64,000 bases of DNA. Source: Chaetomium olivaceum. Its lineage: Eukaryota; Ascomycota; Sordariomycetes; Sordariales; Chaetomiaceae. Each line of letters opens with the position of its first letter. The first letter of the stretch is position 1. The stretch is from contig JAYWVB010000023.1 of NCBI GenBank assembly GCA_039881045.1, forward strand, positions 186,001-250,000. The letters are read 5' to 3'. The position numbers and the translations under genes are program-made. Of the stretch, positions 1 through 12,800 are shown one piece after another. A model generated the notes under the pieces. It saw nothing but the letters and a program-made list of their open reading frames with translations. It was not told the DNA's origin and ran no database searches.

Positions 1-202
1 CCGCACGACGTGCCACCGAGCAAGGCAAATGCCATGCAACCCCATCACGTGTATCTCGTTACGCCGTCGCCGTTTTGCAGTGCCGAAAATGCGCGCATGC
101 CGGATTTATTAACCCTCAAACCCCCAAAAGGACGGAAGACGGTCAGGCCAGATGCGATCGTACGTCTGTCATGACATCGTCTATAGAAGCCACGGCATTT
201 AT

Positions 203-1936
203 TTACTGCTTGATCTCGTAGGTCCGCTTGAACATGTCATCGACCTTGGTGAGATAGTAGGTGCCCGGGGCGATGGTCGAGACCTCACCCTGGGGGGTGT
301 AGTCCTTCTGGAGGTGGGCCTTCTTGCGAAGCTCGCACATCTGGGAAATTTTATTAGCCATCGGCTCGATACTACACTTTCGGGGCTCGTCCAACTTACA
401 GAGTCGTAGGTCGCAGGGGGAACCTCCCGGCGAGTGGCCAGCCTGTTGGAAATGTCGAGAACCTTGGCAATAGCCTCGACGCTTCCCTTGACACGGAGCG
501 AGAAGAAGCTAGCGGCCAGGCCGGAGCCATAGCTGAACAACGCTATCCTCTTGCCCTGGAGGGCGGCGTCGTCGACGTAGGAGATCAAGCTGGCCAAGCC
601 GCCCCAAACGCTAGCGCAGTACATGTTGCCGCAGTTGGTCGCAACCTGAATGCCGGGGTTGACGCGCTCCTGGAAGCGCTTCTTGGTGAGACCCATGAAG
701 GTCTTCTCGACGACCTTATCGGTCAGGGACTTCTCGTAGTCCATGTCACGAATATCGGGGGAGACCTCAGCGAAGGCCTTGTTCTCGGGATCGGCGAGGT
801 AGTCGTGGTACAGGAGACGGGCGTACGACTTGGCCACGAGCTTGCAGGTGGGCGAATGGAAGGCCAAGTAGTCAAAGCGGTCCAGGGAGGTCTTGGGAAC
901 AGCGGGCTCGGCAACGCCGTTGGCATGGCCGTTGGTGCCGTTGGTGCCGTTGACAGCCTGCGCTTCGCGCTTGCAGTAGGCACGGTAGGCACCGTCAAGA
1001 GCCATGGAGTAGCAGTTGATCGAGTAGTGGCCATCGACGTACGGGTACTCGCTCGTCAGGTCGGGCTTGTAGAAATCGTAGGCGTGCTGCATGTAGCTGC
1101 CGCGAAGACCGGGCTCGAAAACGAGGGGCGCATCGGGGCCAATGAGGAGGGCAACGGCACCAACACCACCGGTGGGACGAGCATTGCCCTTGGCGTACAG
1201 CGCAATGTCACCGGTAACGACGATACCATCACGGCCATCCCAGGCCGAGGACTCGATCCAGTTGATGGTGTTGAAAACGGCGTTCGTGCCGCCGTAGCAG
1301 GCGTTGACGGTGTCCCACTCCCTCAATGTTGGTGTTGTCGCCAAACAGCTGCATCAGCACGGACTTGACCGACTTGGACTTGTCGAGGATGGTCTCGGTG
1401 CCGACTTCGAGGCGGCCGATCGCGTTGGTGTCGACATTGTAGTTCTTGATGAGCTTGGACAAGACGGTCAAGCTCAAGGAGTAGATGTCTAGGTGGCGGG
1501 GTACCCCGCGTCAAATTAGCCCCTGAGCACACGACTGGTTGTGGTGGCCCCGCCAACCGCCTGCCACCAGACCAGGGACCAGGGCAGGATCGGTGAGCGG
1601 GCGAGTGCAGCTCCGTGGTTCAAAAAAAAAAAACACAACCTCAAGAGACAGCGAAACAACGGAGGAAAACACGGAGATTACTGACCTTCCCGGTCGTCAC
1701 AGAAGGCCATCTTTGTCTGCCCCAGGCCGATCGTGTACTTTCCAGTGCCGACGCCATCGAACTTCTCGAGCTCAGATTGCTCGACATACTACACGGTTGT
1801 TAGCGGTGCCGGCGCCAAGGGTTGTAACTAGCGGGCGGCCACGCCCAAGTCAGGCGTTGCTCGTGCAAACACGTACCTGGCTGGGGACGTAGAACTCGAT
1901 GGCCTTGATGCCGATGTTCTGGGGACGTGAAGCCAT
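203..1936 (-). CDS. ERG13: hydroxymethylglutaryl-CoA synthase (one-base frame break)
   Basis: Condenses acetyl-CoA with acetoacetyl-CoA to HMG-CoA, the step before HMG-CoA reductase in the mevalonate/ergosterol pathway. I read four exons: 1936-1877 (starts MASRPQNIGIKAIEFYVPSQ), 1788-1686, 1488-400 and 340-203, with GTACGT, GTCAGT and GTAAGT donors and TAG/CAG acceptors. Family landmarks are NACYGG (acyl-accepting Cys), GNARPTGGVGAVAL, the FHSPTCKLV segment with the catalytic His, and a C-terminal APGTYYLTKVDDMF block. Just upstream of the catalytic Cys the frame is broken: the CCC at 1314-1316 has one base more than the conserved protein needs. Everything on both sides is well conserved, so a consensus error is more likely than gene loss. 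A stretch of NGTNGTNGHANG is a low-complexity insert. Identification is very secure; the exact exon 1 start is good but unproven. Confidence 0.93.
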
Positions 1937-3580
1937 GTTGGGCGTACGATTGGGTTTTTCAAGTGAGTATTAACGACGGAGTGGTGTCGAGAAAAGAATC
2001 GGCGGGAGGGAAAGGGGAGTGGAGGGTTCTCTCGCTTTTGGAGGGGTAGATAAAGTTAGCGCAAGATCCCATGCTATTTCAACAGCCATTCACCGCCTGT
2101 TTCCCCATCGTTTGTGGGTTAAGCCCCAGTTTTCCCAACATGCACGTTGTTGGGCATGTGGTGATGGTCCGGGAGGTGAGGTGGCAGCAGGGGGGTGTTC
2201 GCACCTACGTTGGGTATCTTCGCAGTCAGCGGAAGGTTTGGTGTGGGCGTGTCGGTCTTTGTTGAAGGTGGGAAGCGGGAGGGTGTTCGATAAAAGATTG
2301 GAGACGGGACGGAGGCAGATGGAGGGTGGAAGTGGGAAGGGTCGGAGTTCAAATATTAATGGGGAACAATCAGTCGAGCCGGCCAGACAATATTAACCTG
2401 GGATCTTACGTGGGCTTGCCGGGGGCCAGACGAAAAGACGCAAGGTCAGGCAGGTCGAAAATGTTACGGACAACAAGTCCGCACGTTGCCAGTGCCCACG
2501 TTGTTCCCCTCGAGTGGTTTGGCTCCGCTGTGGGCTTTGCGTTGGAGCAATGAACCTGGTAGATCTACTAATCTCTCTATGGTAGTTGTTTTACGCGGCA
2601 TCGATAAACATGGATCCCTCTATTTCCAGGCAACGCGGCAGCCCGTTGTCGGACGAGTATTCGTGATTTCGTCGCTTTTGGTGTTTTTATCCGGACTAGG
2701 TTAGGTTGTTCTCCGATGCCCATCCATTGCCCCAAAAGGTGTCCAAAATCTTCGACCCATGCCTCGTACCATCACATGCTTCCGGTCTTCAGTTCATTTT
2801 TTCCTAGAGTACAACCCAAAAGTACCTTTAGAAAAGGGGAAATTGGAGTCCGTGGCAAACAGAGGAGAACCTTTTGGGCCCCATCTGCAACCCGATATGG
2901 TGCGAAGAGCCCCCACTAACGTCCCAACGCGCTATTCGTCAGCGGGGCAAAGCGGGCCATAGTGGGTCTCACCGCTGCAGGAACCGGTCCCCGCCGTCGC
3001 TCAAGCCGTCTCCCCTCCACCATCAAAGATGCCTCAGGTGGTGTCGCGGCGTTGGTGTGGCTGAGCAACGTGACGGTCTTGAAGCCGTCTTCCAATCTGT
3101 GAGAGACCGGGTTCCCGATCCCGCTTCGTCAGCGGCCGCCAATGATCGCCGGTCGAGATTTCGTGGTACCACAACGACATTTCGATGAGGGCATTCAGAC
3201 ACTCAGACCAGCAGGAGAGCAAAAATATGTAGAGAAGGTGGCATGTGGGTAAGTTTGCATTTGATGTCCATGGTGAGTGGTGTGCTTCGGCATTCTAATT
3301 ACCGTAACTATCGCTAAGCAGTATCGATCAAATCGCTCCCGCATCTGGTTTCCGGGCCCAGCCTCGCTACTATCAAGATCTCACGCATGTAGCCTGAGGT
3401 AGGTATCTAAAATCTTCCGCTCTGTAAAGAAAATCGAAAACACCAAAACAAAACCGTCTCCAAAACCCCAAACTCCACTCTATGCAACCCGCCAAGCGTA
3501 ACCCTAAAGTAGGAGGTAACATCCCCCCCAAACCGCTGACGCTATCTTGATTACGTACCCATGATCCGATAATCAGGGGT
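1937..3580. other. intergenic, 5' side of ERG13 and 3' side of the BCS1-like gene
   Basis: No supported gene. The part next to 1937 is the upstream/5' untranslated region of the minus-strand HMG-CoA synthase gene. Open frames here are short, lack family resemblance and have no convincing splice structure. No repeats recognised. Confidence 0.5.
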
Positions 3581-3590
3581 CTAATAAGCC

Positions 3591-6307
3591 TCAACGCGCC
3601 TCGACCACGCGATCGGCAACGGCTTCTGACGGCGTGCCATATCCAGAATCAGCGCCCGGGGTCCGTAGCGGCAGCTCGGCGGCCTCCTTGGCCTTGACAG
3701 TGTCGACGGTGATAGTCGGGACGACGACGACGGGCTCCACCTTGGTTGCGGACGCGTCCTTCTCTTCCAGCTGGACAGGGGCGGCGGCAACGTCGGCGGT
3801 AGCAGCCGGAGGAATCGTAGGCGTGGCTTCCGGAGTCGCGGCGGAATTAGAGGTAGCAGCCGGAGTAGCGGAAGGATTAGCGGTCGTAGACTTGCGCTTC
3901 TTCTTGGACGACTTCTTCTCCTCGCGCTCGGACTCGGAGGACTCGGACTCGGCCTCAGACGACGAGGGCTCAGAAGCCGACGCCTCCTCCCCTTCACTCC
4001 CAGCGTCCTTGCTCTTGCTCTTCTTCGACGACTTCTTCGAAGACCGCTTCGCCTTCCCGCTCTTCTTCTCCTTCTTCTTCTTCTTCCCTCTTCCTTCCTC
4101 TCCTTCTCCTTCTCCTCTTCCTCCTCCTTCTTCTTTTTCTCCTCCTCCTCCTTGGCCTTCTTCTCCGCCTCGCGCTTCTCCTCCGCCTCCTTCAGCTCCT
4201 TCTCCTTCTTCTCCTTCCTCGTCGCCACCACCCACTCCTCGGCCCCGGCCACCGCCTTCTCCGGGTGCCGCTTGTTCTTGAGCAGGAACCCCTGGATCTC
4301 GGCCGGCGAGAACTCGTGCGCGGGGATCTTGGCCGCGAACTCGGCCGCCAGCACCTCGACCCGCGCGATCGTCTCGGCCTTCTTGCGCGCCGCCTCCGCC
4401 GCCGCCGCCTCGCGCTTCCGCTCCTCCTCGGGCGTCAGCCGCGGCACGGCGGCCTTGATGCTGCGCTCCAGCTGGAACAGCGCCCGCGACGTGCTGGCCG
4501 AGGCGTCGGTGGTGGCGGCGGAGCTGCCGTCGCCCGGGGTGGCCGCCTCGTCGCCCTCGAGCGGCGCGTAGATGGCCTTGAAGATCTGCGAGGTCATGGA
4601 GGCGTCGGCCCGGTCGAACTTGACGATCATGTCGACGCGGCCGGGGCGGATCAAAGCCTTGTCGAGCTTCTCGATGTGGTTGGTCGTCATGATCAGCACC
4701 CGGCCCTCCTGCGAAGCCACGCCGTCCAGGATGTTGAGCAGGCCCGATAGCGAGAGCCGGCCTGTGGGCTGCGGCGGGGTGGCGGTCGGGGGTGCACCGG
4801 GCTGCGCGGGGCGCGGGGTTGGGGTTGAGTCGTCGCTGTCGGCGGGGGCGGCGGCGGGGACCTGGGTTCCGTCTTCGCGGGTGTGGGTGAGACCGGCTGT
4901 GTCGATGTCCTCGAGGAGCACGACGCAGCGGCGCGGCAGCTCGGCGAAGAGGGATGCCAGGTTCTCCTCGTTGGCCGTGACCGAGCTGAGGCTGACGATG
5001 TAGATGCGCATCTTGAAGAAACCGGCCAGAGCCAGACTGAGCGAGGACTTGCCGGTGCCTGGAGGGCCATAGAGCAGGTAGCCCCTGCGGTAGGGGATAC
5101 CGCGGTTGGCATACCAGCGCCGAGTCGTCGGGTTGAGGTAGTCGGTCACATCGTCGATGAGGTCCTGCTTCAGCTGATCATTCAAGATGACGGTGGAGAA
5201 GGGGCGCGACGTCCGGGACATGCATCGCTGCCACTGCGGCTCCGAGCTCCCGGCCTTTGAAGTGCCCCGGTAGATGGCCGTCTTGGCCTCGTCCTTCTTG
5301 AGGAACGCATCCCGCGCCTCGTGCAGGAGCTCCTTGAGAATGGCCGGGTTCCGGCCGAAGCACGAGATGGAGATCTCCTCGCGCTCGCTGGCCGTCATGT
5401 ACGCAGACTGTTGCTGGTTCTGCGTGCGGCGGAAAGAGAGAATGTGGCCCTTGTAGATGAACCAGTGGCTGCCGAAGGTGGGCGTGTAGGCGAGCGCCTT
5501 CTTCTTCTGCCCCATCGAGCCGCCTTCTTCGCCCTCCTCGCCCTCCTCGTCATCGTCGAAACTACGCCATCTGCTGACAGGATTAGTTAGGCCATTCATC
5601 TTAACGCCTAGAAACCTATTCGGCATTGCCACTAAGAGTGATCACATACAGATACCAAGAGCGCTGTCAATCATGTTAGTGATAGTGTCCTCGTTCAACA
5701 GTTTTGAGTAAACACTCAAGGTTGGCACTTACACTATTGAGGTTTGTGTTGACAACAAATCTCCGCGCGCCCTGAGCAAAGCGCTGGTTGGACACCCAGG
5801 CCATTAAGTAGTTGAAAATCTCATCGTCGACGCGGACATCACACCGTCTTTACAGACATGGTCAGCCGGCTGTGGTGGGGCGATGATTTGGGCTTTTAAC
5901 ATACGACATCAGATGCGATTCAGCCAGATCTGAAAAGTACTCGCTGAAGTACCGCCATGCGAAGGTGAGTCCACCAAAAAGGAGAACCAGCGGTATGTAG
6001 AGGTTCAGATCGATATGGAGGTATTTGTTGAGGGCGCTGGAGAAAACTGTACATTTTGTTAAGTTATCTCTTCAATTGGTTTTGTGTGTATTTGTTAGAA
6101 AGGAGGGGAAGGGATGATGGGGGCTCTCGCTTGGAAACAGTAATCCGTGGCTGGGCATGGGCAGGCAGTTCAACTAAAAGAGTTGCAATAAGTTCAGGAA
6201 GTCATACCAGAAAATCCTGGGAAGAAGAGGTCCAAAAGGTAGCTTTGCGGGACACCACCGGTAGGAAGCCCCTCGCCCCCATCGGGGGAGGGTGGGACAG
6301 CGTCCAT
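3591..6307 (-). CDS. BCS1-like AAA ATPase, mitochondrial-chaperone family
   Basis: AAA ATPase of the BCS1 group; yeast Bcs1 inserts the Rieske protein into complex III, but fungi carry several paralogues, so the exact role here is inferred. Five exons fit: 6307-6208, 6046-5905, 5847-5733, a 14-nt microexon 5663-5650, and 5570 onwards. A membrane segment lies near residues 48-66 (LNLYIPLVLLFGGLTFAW), followed by the BCS1-specific region. The AAA core has Walker A GPPGTGKSS (about residue 292), Walker B VVLLEDID and the conserved NHIEKLDKALIRPGRVDM segment. The C-terminus is a very long K/E-rich tail. Around 4090-4110, inside GAA/GAG repeats, the frame changes by one base: one frame becomes Arg-rich and stops at 3581, the other continues as a KKSSKKSKSKD-type acidic/basic tail and stops at 3591. 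The second reading looks more protein-like. Confidence 0.85.
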
Positions 6308-9094
6308 GGCGAGTGATTCAAGCAGCCGGGTAAGAGAATAAGAATGATAGCTTGGGGAGAATAAGGAGAAGGATCCGGAGGGGAAGGGATCTAAGAACTC
6401 CGAAGAATACAGTTTGAGGATGGGTGCCCGTACGCCGAGGGAAGGCTGTCTTCTTATTTGTACTTGAGCAAGTGCCCCGGCCGATGGTGGATGCTTGCGT
6501 GGAGGATTCTCGTTGCGCGGGCTGCAAGGTCTGGGGTTGATCGAGAGCAATGGTTGGCCACTTGCTTTAGTCGTCCTCACTCACGCTTATTTATCTCCAC
6601 AACTGAAGGCAGAAGCGCGGCGAGAAAGGCCCTCTTTTGAGCAAGGTTCTGTGAGGCATCCCAGTTCATCCCATTCAAGTACACTTGGCTTGGCTAAGGT
6701 AGTCTGGGGCTATTCGGTTGGTGGTAGAATCCGTGAATCCGTACCTACATACATACACAGCCGCCTGCATTCCGGCACTCGCTCGAGCAAGCGGGTCCAA
6801 TAGCCCCCAAAACCTTCCGTAGATCTCCGGCCGGCGTCGCCCGCGCACCCAAAATGTCGGCGGCCATCCCGACGAACGGTACCCTCCGATGCGGTGACTT
6901 GAGCCACAGTACTCCCGCACGCTCTTGAAACCGCTTCCGGCGGGTGGAGGTTGAGGACCACGCGGACGAGGACGACGACGTGCGCAGCCAGCCACCTCAG
7001 CCTCCCCCACAAAAAGAAGTGGTGGCGGATGATGTGCCGGTCGCCGCCTGGTCACCAAGGAACGGAAACCCCGCCATGAATATCTGCTGAGGACGGAGTC
7101 ATGCTCGTTTAGTGTTCGCCGAGATAGCTTTCTCAAATGACTGGTGCGGCGTATGACTGTAAGAAACGGTGGAACTAGCGCGGGTACTCATCGTAACCAG
7201 TCGACGACCGAACTCTTGGTATAACATCCACGGACTGTCGGGTGTTCAGGTGGTTTCCAGGTGGCCAGGCTCCCAGGCACCATTGTGTAAGGCCTTCGTG
7301 GCGTGTGGGCCAGTTGATCCTCAGGCTCAATCGCATTCGATCAGGCCAAGCGATGCGCTGAGTGAGGTGCATCACACGGAATGTAGGTGGCCCAATCAAG
7401 GTACGATCAGGCAGCGCCTGCATAATGCCCGTCGAGGTGCGCGCGACAGGAGCAGGAAGCCTGTTCTTGAAAAGAGACGTTAAGATTGGACGTTGTCCGA
7501 GGCGGTGAGGCGTCTTTGCATGGCCAGCAAGTCAACCACCCGGTAGGGAGCATTGGCGGGGCAAGTGGCGTGAATGGGGGCACGTGGGGTATTCGGTCTT
7601 GCAGCCAGCCCTATAGGGAAAGTTACTTGCATCCCTGTCCCTGCTGCGTTGGCTTGGATTCCAAATTGCCGTGATTCATAGTCTTGTAGTTATTCGTATT
7701 CCTTTTGACTACACAGTACCTCGGTAGCTGCCTGAGAATCTAGAATTCCTTGTCTCGCCTGAACTTGAACCTTGAGTTCTGTGCTTCTTATACCTGGAAG
7801 TGGGTTTGTGTCACGGACTTTCATGAATTGTTAGACTTGGACTCGAGCATCTTTACCCCACCTTTTGGAGGTGAAGATCAAAAGGCCTGCTCCTTCCTTT
7901 TCTTTCCGTTTTCCGACAAATTCCTTGCAGGTTTCTCTCCCAAATCGTTATTAATACCGTCCCAAAGCCTCGTGAGGCTCTAAATCGACACCGAAGCATC
8001 TTTGGCCACCAAACGATCCGATTGGTGACTGGCGGGGTAAGTCTTCCGGGCCAGGGCCTCGTCCCCAGAATAAACTATGCGAACCACAAGGACCCAAGAT
8101 CTGGGAGTCAGTGGGTTGCCAGGACCGGCCGCAGTAGCGGCTGCCTCCTCCCGGCAAGAAAAGTTATGTGCCGTCCCGCACAGCGCCTCGGACGAGATGC
8201 GGCCATCAAGGTAGGACGAGGCATGCTTCCCCGTGGCGCAGCCCAAGGCCGGGACCGATGGTGGCCTCCCAGACCTACCCCGCCTTGACCGAAGAACCCC
8301 ACCACCGGAGTGTGCGATTGAGCACGCGAGCGGCGAGTAACTCTCGTGTGGTTACTGAGCTTCTGTTCGCCAAGAAGGGCTCCCTCCGTTTCGTGCCTAT
8401 GGCCATGGTGGTGTGCGTACTACACAATCAGTTGCAACGCGACTTTCATACCTGCGTTCGTCGGCTCGAAGCCTACGTATTGTAGAAGCCTAAAAACAAC
8501 GGCGCCAATACGCGCCCACGCCGTGACTCACCGTCACAGCGCTCACTATCACGCAATGTGAAGCGCTGTGTTTCGCGCCGTGACGACTCGGCGTGCGGCA
8601 CGGGTGTGGATTGCTTAGGGGTTAGGGTTACTTACACACACCACACCCAAACACACATGCAACGTCGGGTGTCGGCTACTGCTGTGGTTGTGGCAGTGAT
8701 GCCGTGGAACACACTGTCTTCCGCGGAGTCTGCGAGTTATACCCGATCGAGGGACAAGTGCAAGAACACCCAGAACGAGTCGATGGCGACTCTGAATCAT
8801 TGGGTGTGAGCCATGCTTGGGTACAGCCAAAGAGAAGTCATATCTCATTATGGTAGATAAATCTTCTGTCGCCAAGAAGAGTGAGACCAAATTGGGGACC
8901 GATGAAGGTGCAATCCGACCCAAAAAGAACTATCCGTTCTGTTTGCCCGGATGTATGCCGATGATGGATGGTTACACAGGAACCTCGCCTGCCCAAAGCC
9001 CGACCCTGAAACGCCGTATGGAAAACGCCAAAGAAACGCCTTTAATGAACTGTGTGATAATATCGTCCGAAGTCCCAAACTCGGAAACCAAAGC
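6308..9094. other. gene-poor intergenic region (2.8 kb)
   Basis: The first few hundred bases are upstream of the BCS1-like gene. Beyond that I see only short open frames without domain resemblance. Near 8615-8630 there is a short telomere-like motif (two TTAGGG units one base apart), followed by a CA-rich stretch to about 8660. No RNA gene recognised. Confidence 0.5.
8615..8630 (+). repeat. interstitial telomere-like TTAGGG motif
   Basis: TTAGGG at 8615-8620 and 8622-8627 followed by TTA. TTAGGG is the usual telomere unit of filamentous ascomycetes and also a binding motif of TTAGGG-binding regulators. Two units may be chance or a regulatory site; this is not a telomere. Confidence 0.35.
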
Positions 9095-9847
9095 TTAACC
9101 GTCCACAAACACCTGGACGCCGCCGCGGCCGGGCACGAAATGACCTCCAGGAGGAGGTGGTGGTGGCATTCCGCCGGGTGTCTGTTGCGGAGGAGGGGGC
9201 ATGGGATAGCCGGCCGGCGGCATCGGGTGCGGAGTGCCATGTTGCGGGTGGCCATACATGGGTTGGAAGGCACCCTGCGGAGGTCCTTGCTGCGGCGGCA
9301 TGCCGTGCGGCATCCCGGGATGCATACCGGGATGCATGGGGGGATGGGGATGTGGGTACGGACCGGGATTCTGGCCGCCGTAGTCATCGGCGCTGCCGTC
9401 ACTACTGCTGTCGTCGTAGTCGTCGTCATCTTCGTCATCAACCCTGGCCTGCCTGCCCCAGGTGCCCGCGGCGGCGGGAGGAGGAGCGTTGTGATGGGAA
9501 ACGCGAGAGGTTCTCCCTTTCTTTGAGGACTTGTGTTTCCTAGAGGGAGACGAATATGACGCCGAAGCTGGTTCCTCGATGTACCAGTAAGGAGCGGTAG
9601 TTTCGACTAGGTAAACCTGGCTCGCGGCGCTGGACCATGAGAACATGGAGCTGCCGGAGCCGCCGGAACCGGTACTCCGGGTATCGAAATCCTCGTCATA
9701 GTAGCGGCGGACGCTCTTGGCTTTCCGAGGGTCGCGGCCACAGAAATATATCAGGGCCTTGACGGACCGGCTGTTGGGGAGACGGATCTCCTTATAATCG
9801 CCAGACGCCCGCGAGCTCGAACCCGAGCCGGTAGAGCGGCCTGACAT
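9095..9847 (-). CDS. hypothetical protein with acidic patch and Pro/Gly/Met/His-rich tail
   Basis: Single-exon frame of 250 residues starting at MSGRSTGSGSSSRASGDYK; the longer frame has another ATG 9 codons upstream, but this start is the more natural one. The N-terminal third is Ser/Gly-rich, then contains a small ordered-looking block (VKALIYFCGRDPRKAKSVRRYYDEDF), a region around APYWYIEEPA, a basic KHKSSKKGRTSR patch, and an acidic DDEDDDDYDD run. The last 90 residues are low complexity (HPGMHPGMPHGMPPQQ type). No signal peptide or membrane segment. I do not recognise the family. Codon pattern and the very biased but long frame support a real gene. Confidence 0.72.
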   Translation of the reverse strand: MSGRSTGSGSSSRASGDYKEIRLPNSRSVKALIYFCGRDPRKAKSVRRYYDEDFDTRSTGSGGSGSSMFSWSSAASQVYLVETTAPYWYIEEPASASYSSPSRKHKSSKKGRTSRVSHHNAPPPAAAGTWGRQARVDDEDDDDYDDSSSDGSADDYGGQNPGPYPHPHPPMHPGMHPGMPHGMPPQQGPPQGAFQPMYGHPQHGTPHPMPPAGYPMPPPPQQTPGGMPPPPPPGGHFVPGRGGVQVFVDG

Positions 9848-12800
9848 GGTGGAAATAGGTAAACGGGGTCTCAATGGATCTGATGCTGTGTGATCCCGTT
9901 ACGTGGATAGCAAACAGCCTCGCTGTGTCCCAAAGAAGGGGCGGGCTGTTGGTCCCACGCCTAGGCGAGGTGGACTTACAACCAATTGGTATCGGGCAAA
10001 CGTGCAAGGCAAAAGAGTAGGGCGTAAGATAAGAACATTGTTCTCGTGTGAGTTTGGAAACAAAGAGAAGGAAGAGAAGATCGACAAAACCAAGGCGGGC
10101 GTCGTCTTGAAATAGACAGTACAAAAGCAAGCGCGCTCGGGGCGTTCACCTTGTCAGTGTGATAAAGCAGGCGCCGCATGCCCGCTTGAGCCGGGCACAG
10201 CGGGCGCGTCCAAGCTGCATGGTATCCATACTTAGCTCGACGCACCTCGTTGTAGCGCTGAGGTGCTGGTTTCACACAGCAGAGTCAAAAGTCCCCAAGT
10301 AGACACGACAAGCAGCAGTCCAATCTCAGTTGCACGAGTTGCGGGCATTGCAGCATCACAATTCGGCTGGTAAAGAGCAGATCTAGAGGAGCTCCATTGA
10401 TTCGTCCCGGCCGCCGGAGCCTCGCCATCGACATCGGAAGGTGTGTTTGGCACAGAAGCCGGGCAAAGATCGATTGGTGATCCATATTTCACCAGGCCCT
10501 GTCTCCTGCATCAGCCACACGCCCTGCTTTGTAGGAGGAGAGGGGTTCTGAGAGGCCAGAGGTCTGCAGCCGGTTTCCATCTGCATCGCAGCTTGGCGGT
10601 CAAGACGCGGGCACCCGTGCTGCGGCCATCTGTTGCCATCCGCTTTTAGAAAGGGAAACCTGGATCTGTGTACTTGGGTGCACAGGGACACCAACTTCAC
10701 GTGTGCGAAGGTCTGTCTCCATGAAGATATCATGGCGTCGACGCCGGGAGGTGAAAGTGGGGCTCTATCGTTTCGTTCCCCAAGAGGTCACACTGCGCGG
10801 GGTCAAGTTACAGGGTACCAGGAGAGATGTTTCGAAGACGCGGTGCAAATCGATTTGGATGCCTTGCTGCAACTTGCAGATAGCCTCGTGGAAGGGCGAA
10901 CCGGGCAAACCATGGTGTCGCCTTGATTGGTTTTGGAGAGGTGAAGGCTTCCGGGATGGTGGTGACGGCTTGGAATGAGGCGGCGACAACGAACCGAACT
11001 GCCAATTGAGGTCGGGATGGTACACTTTTCCGGTGCGGGAGGGTGGGTGACGGCGAGGCCACCGAGGATGGTTGGTCTCCATTTTTTACGCGCCCTCGAG
11101 CCCACGTTGTGTGACTGAAGGGTTGGAGACTCGGGGTCGGCAGGCGATCGAAAGGGCGTTCAAAGGTCGCGATTCGAGTTAGATATGAGTTCTTGCGACA
11201 AAAGTTTGGTCACTGTTCTTTGTCAATTGCAATGGCATCAATCGGCGTATTTCTTGCCCATTGAAACGCCACCCTGGTGTCCAGAACCGTGAACCTCGGC
11301 GAATATTTCGGACCATGGGATACTGCCCTCGGTTGATGCGTCGCTGAAAACAGACTCTGGTGAAATTGACACGTCAGTGTCTTGTCGTGGGTGCTCCGTT
11401 CGCTGCAATTTTGCAACGTGAGCCTCATAATAGCGAATTTCGTATGGCCTTTACGACATTGACAGAAGATGCGACTTCGTTGCTCAACGCTGTTATTATT
11501 CAGAAAACGTTCGAGAAACGGGAATCCACTCGCCTCAACTCCCGAATCTTGCACAGTGCGACTTTGTTTACATTTTGGCGTTCAGACTAGCGGAGCGGTA
11601 AATTCCGTTACCCCACAAAATGTCCGAATCCATCTCCATCCATGTTGGCCAGGAGGATCCTCCCTGCTTCTTTAGATCGAGGAGGAATTGTTGGTATGTA
11701 ACTACCGGGAGATGTTTAAATTCTATTTTTCCAACTTTATCACTCATCTTGCATATTCCCGCTTCAGAAAAATGACCCAAAAAATGACGCAGATGCACCC
11801 CAGAATTTCATCTCAGTCGATAAAGGGTTGCAGCTCGTTTGACACTAAAAATCCGCTACACTGGCTGTTTGCTCCACCTGACTTACACCTAACTACACAG
11901 TAAATCGACTTTATCGAACGAAAGGCGCAGACAGCGCTCCTTGTAGAGAGCTTGGATCAATCGGTCTCAGTTTCTCGAACAGGGCTTTCGGCTACCAGCA
12001 CCCTCTGTCGGCAAGCTCACAATTTTCACTTCATACCCCGGAGCCATCCATGTAGCCGCCCGGCTGCACCCCCATATTCCCACCTTCCAGCCATCTAAAT
12101 GTAGCCATCGGCTCAATCACCGGCAAATCCCAGGCACGAGAGAGATTGGCCGGCTGCGGGCCATATATTGCAGATGCTTGCCGAAGCTATGCTGACTAGC
12201 TCTATGCTGCAATGCCGTACTAAAAACGTGCTCGCAAGTCAGATTGACCTCAACAAAGGCCATCAGGAGATCGGGCGATGGGGTGTGCGGGGCCGATTGC
12301 ATCTTTTGTTCGCCAGCGGCCCAGCGGCCGTCACCTCATATGCCGCCAAGAAGAGGGCGTTTGTTGGTGTAGGTCCGCCCTGGAAAGAAATATTTGCGGC
12401 AGCGCACCACCATCACGGCAACGAATTCTGTGGGCGTGCACGGCGTGGAGTCGTTTCGACTTGCCCATCTTTCTGCATCTGATCGCCCGCCAAGCAGCCC
12501 CCCGGGGGTCCGGTCAGACCCACCGAGCAACATCCACCAATCGCGCTGCCCGATCTCGAGTTTCGAAGTTGAGTCCAGACTGCTTGCTGTCCCTGAACTC
12601 CTCCGAGATCCCCTCTGCGCTTTGCGACTCATCTGGCTGTTCTCTCTCGACTCGGCCCTATTGGACCCGTTAACTGAATTCTTGGAATCTTGGAACGGAA
12701 CCTGCAGATCCACAGCGGAGATTCACCGTTGCTCTCCCATTTCAGCCTGAGCACCTGCCAATCACCATCACTGCGACCCCCCGCCAAAATACACCCACGA

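Noticed and set aside
805..1368. 187-codon plus-strand frame opposite ERG13
   Set aside because: Antisense shadow of a strongly conserved enzyme; composition is that of a complementary-strand artefact.
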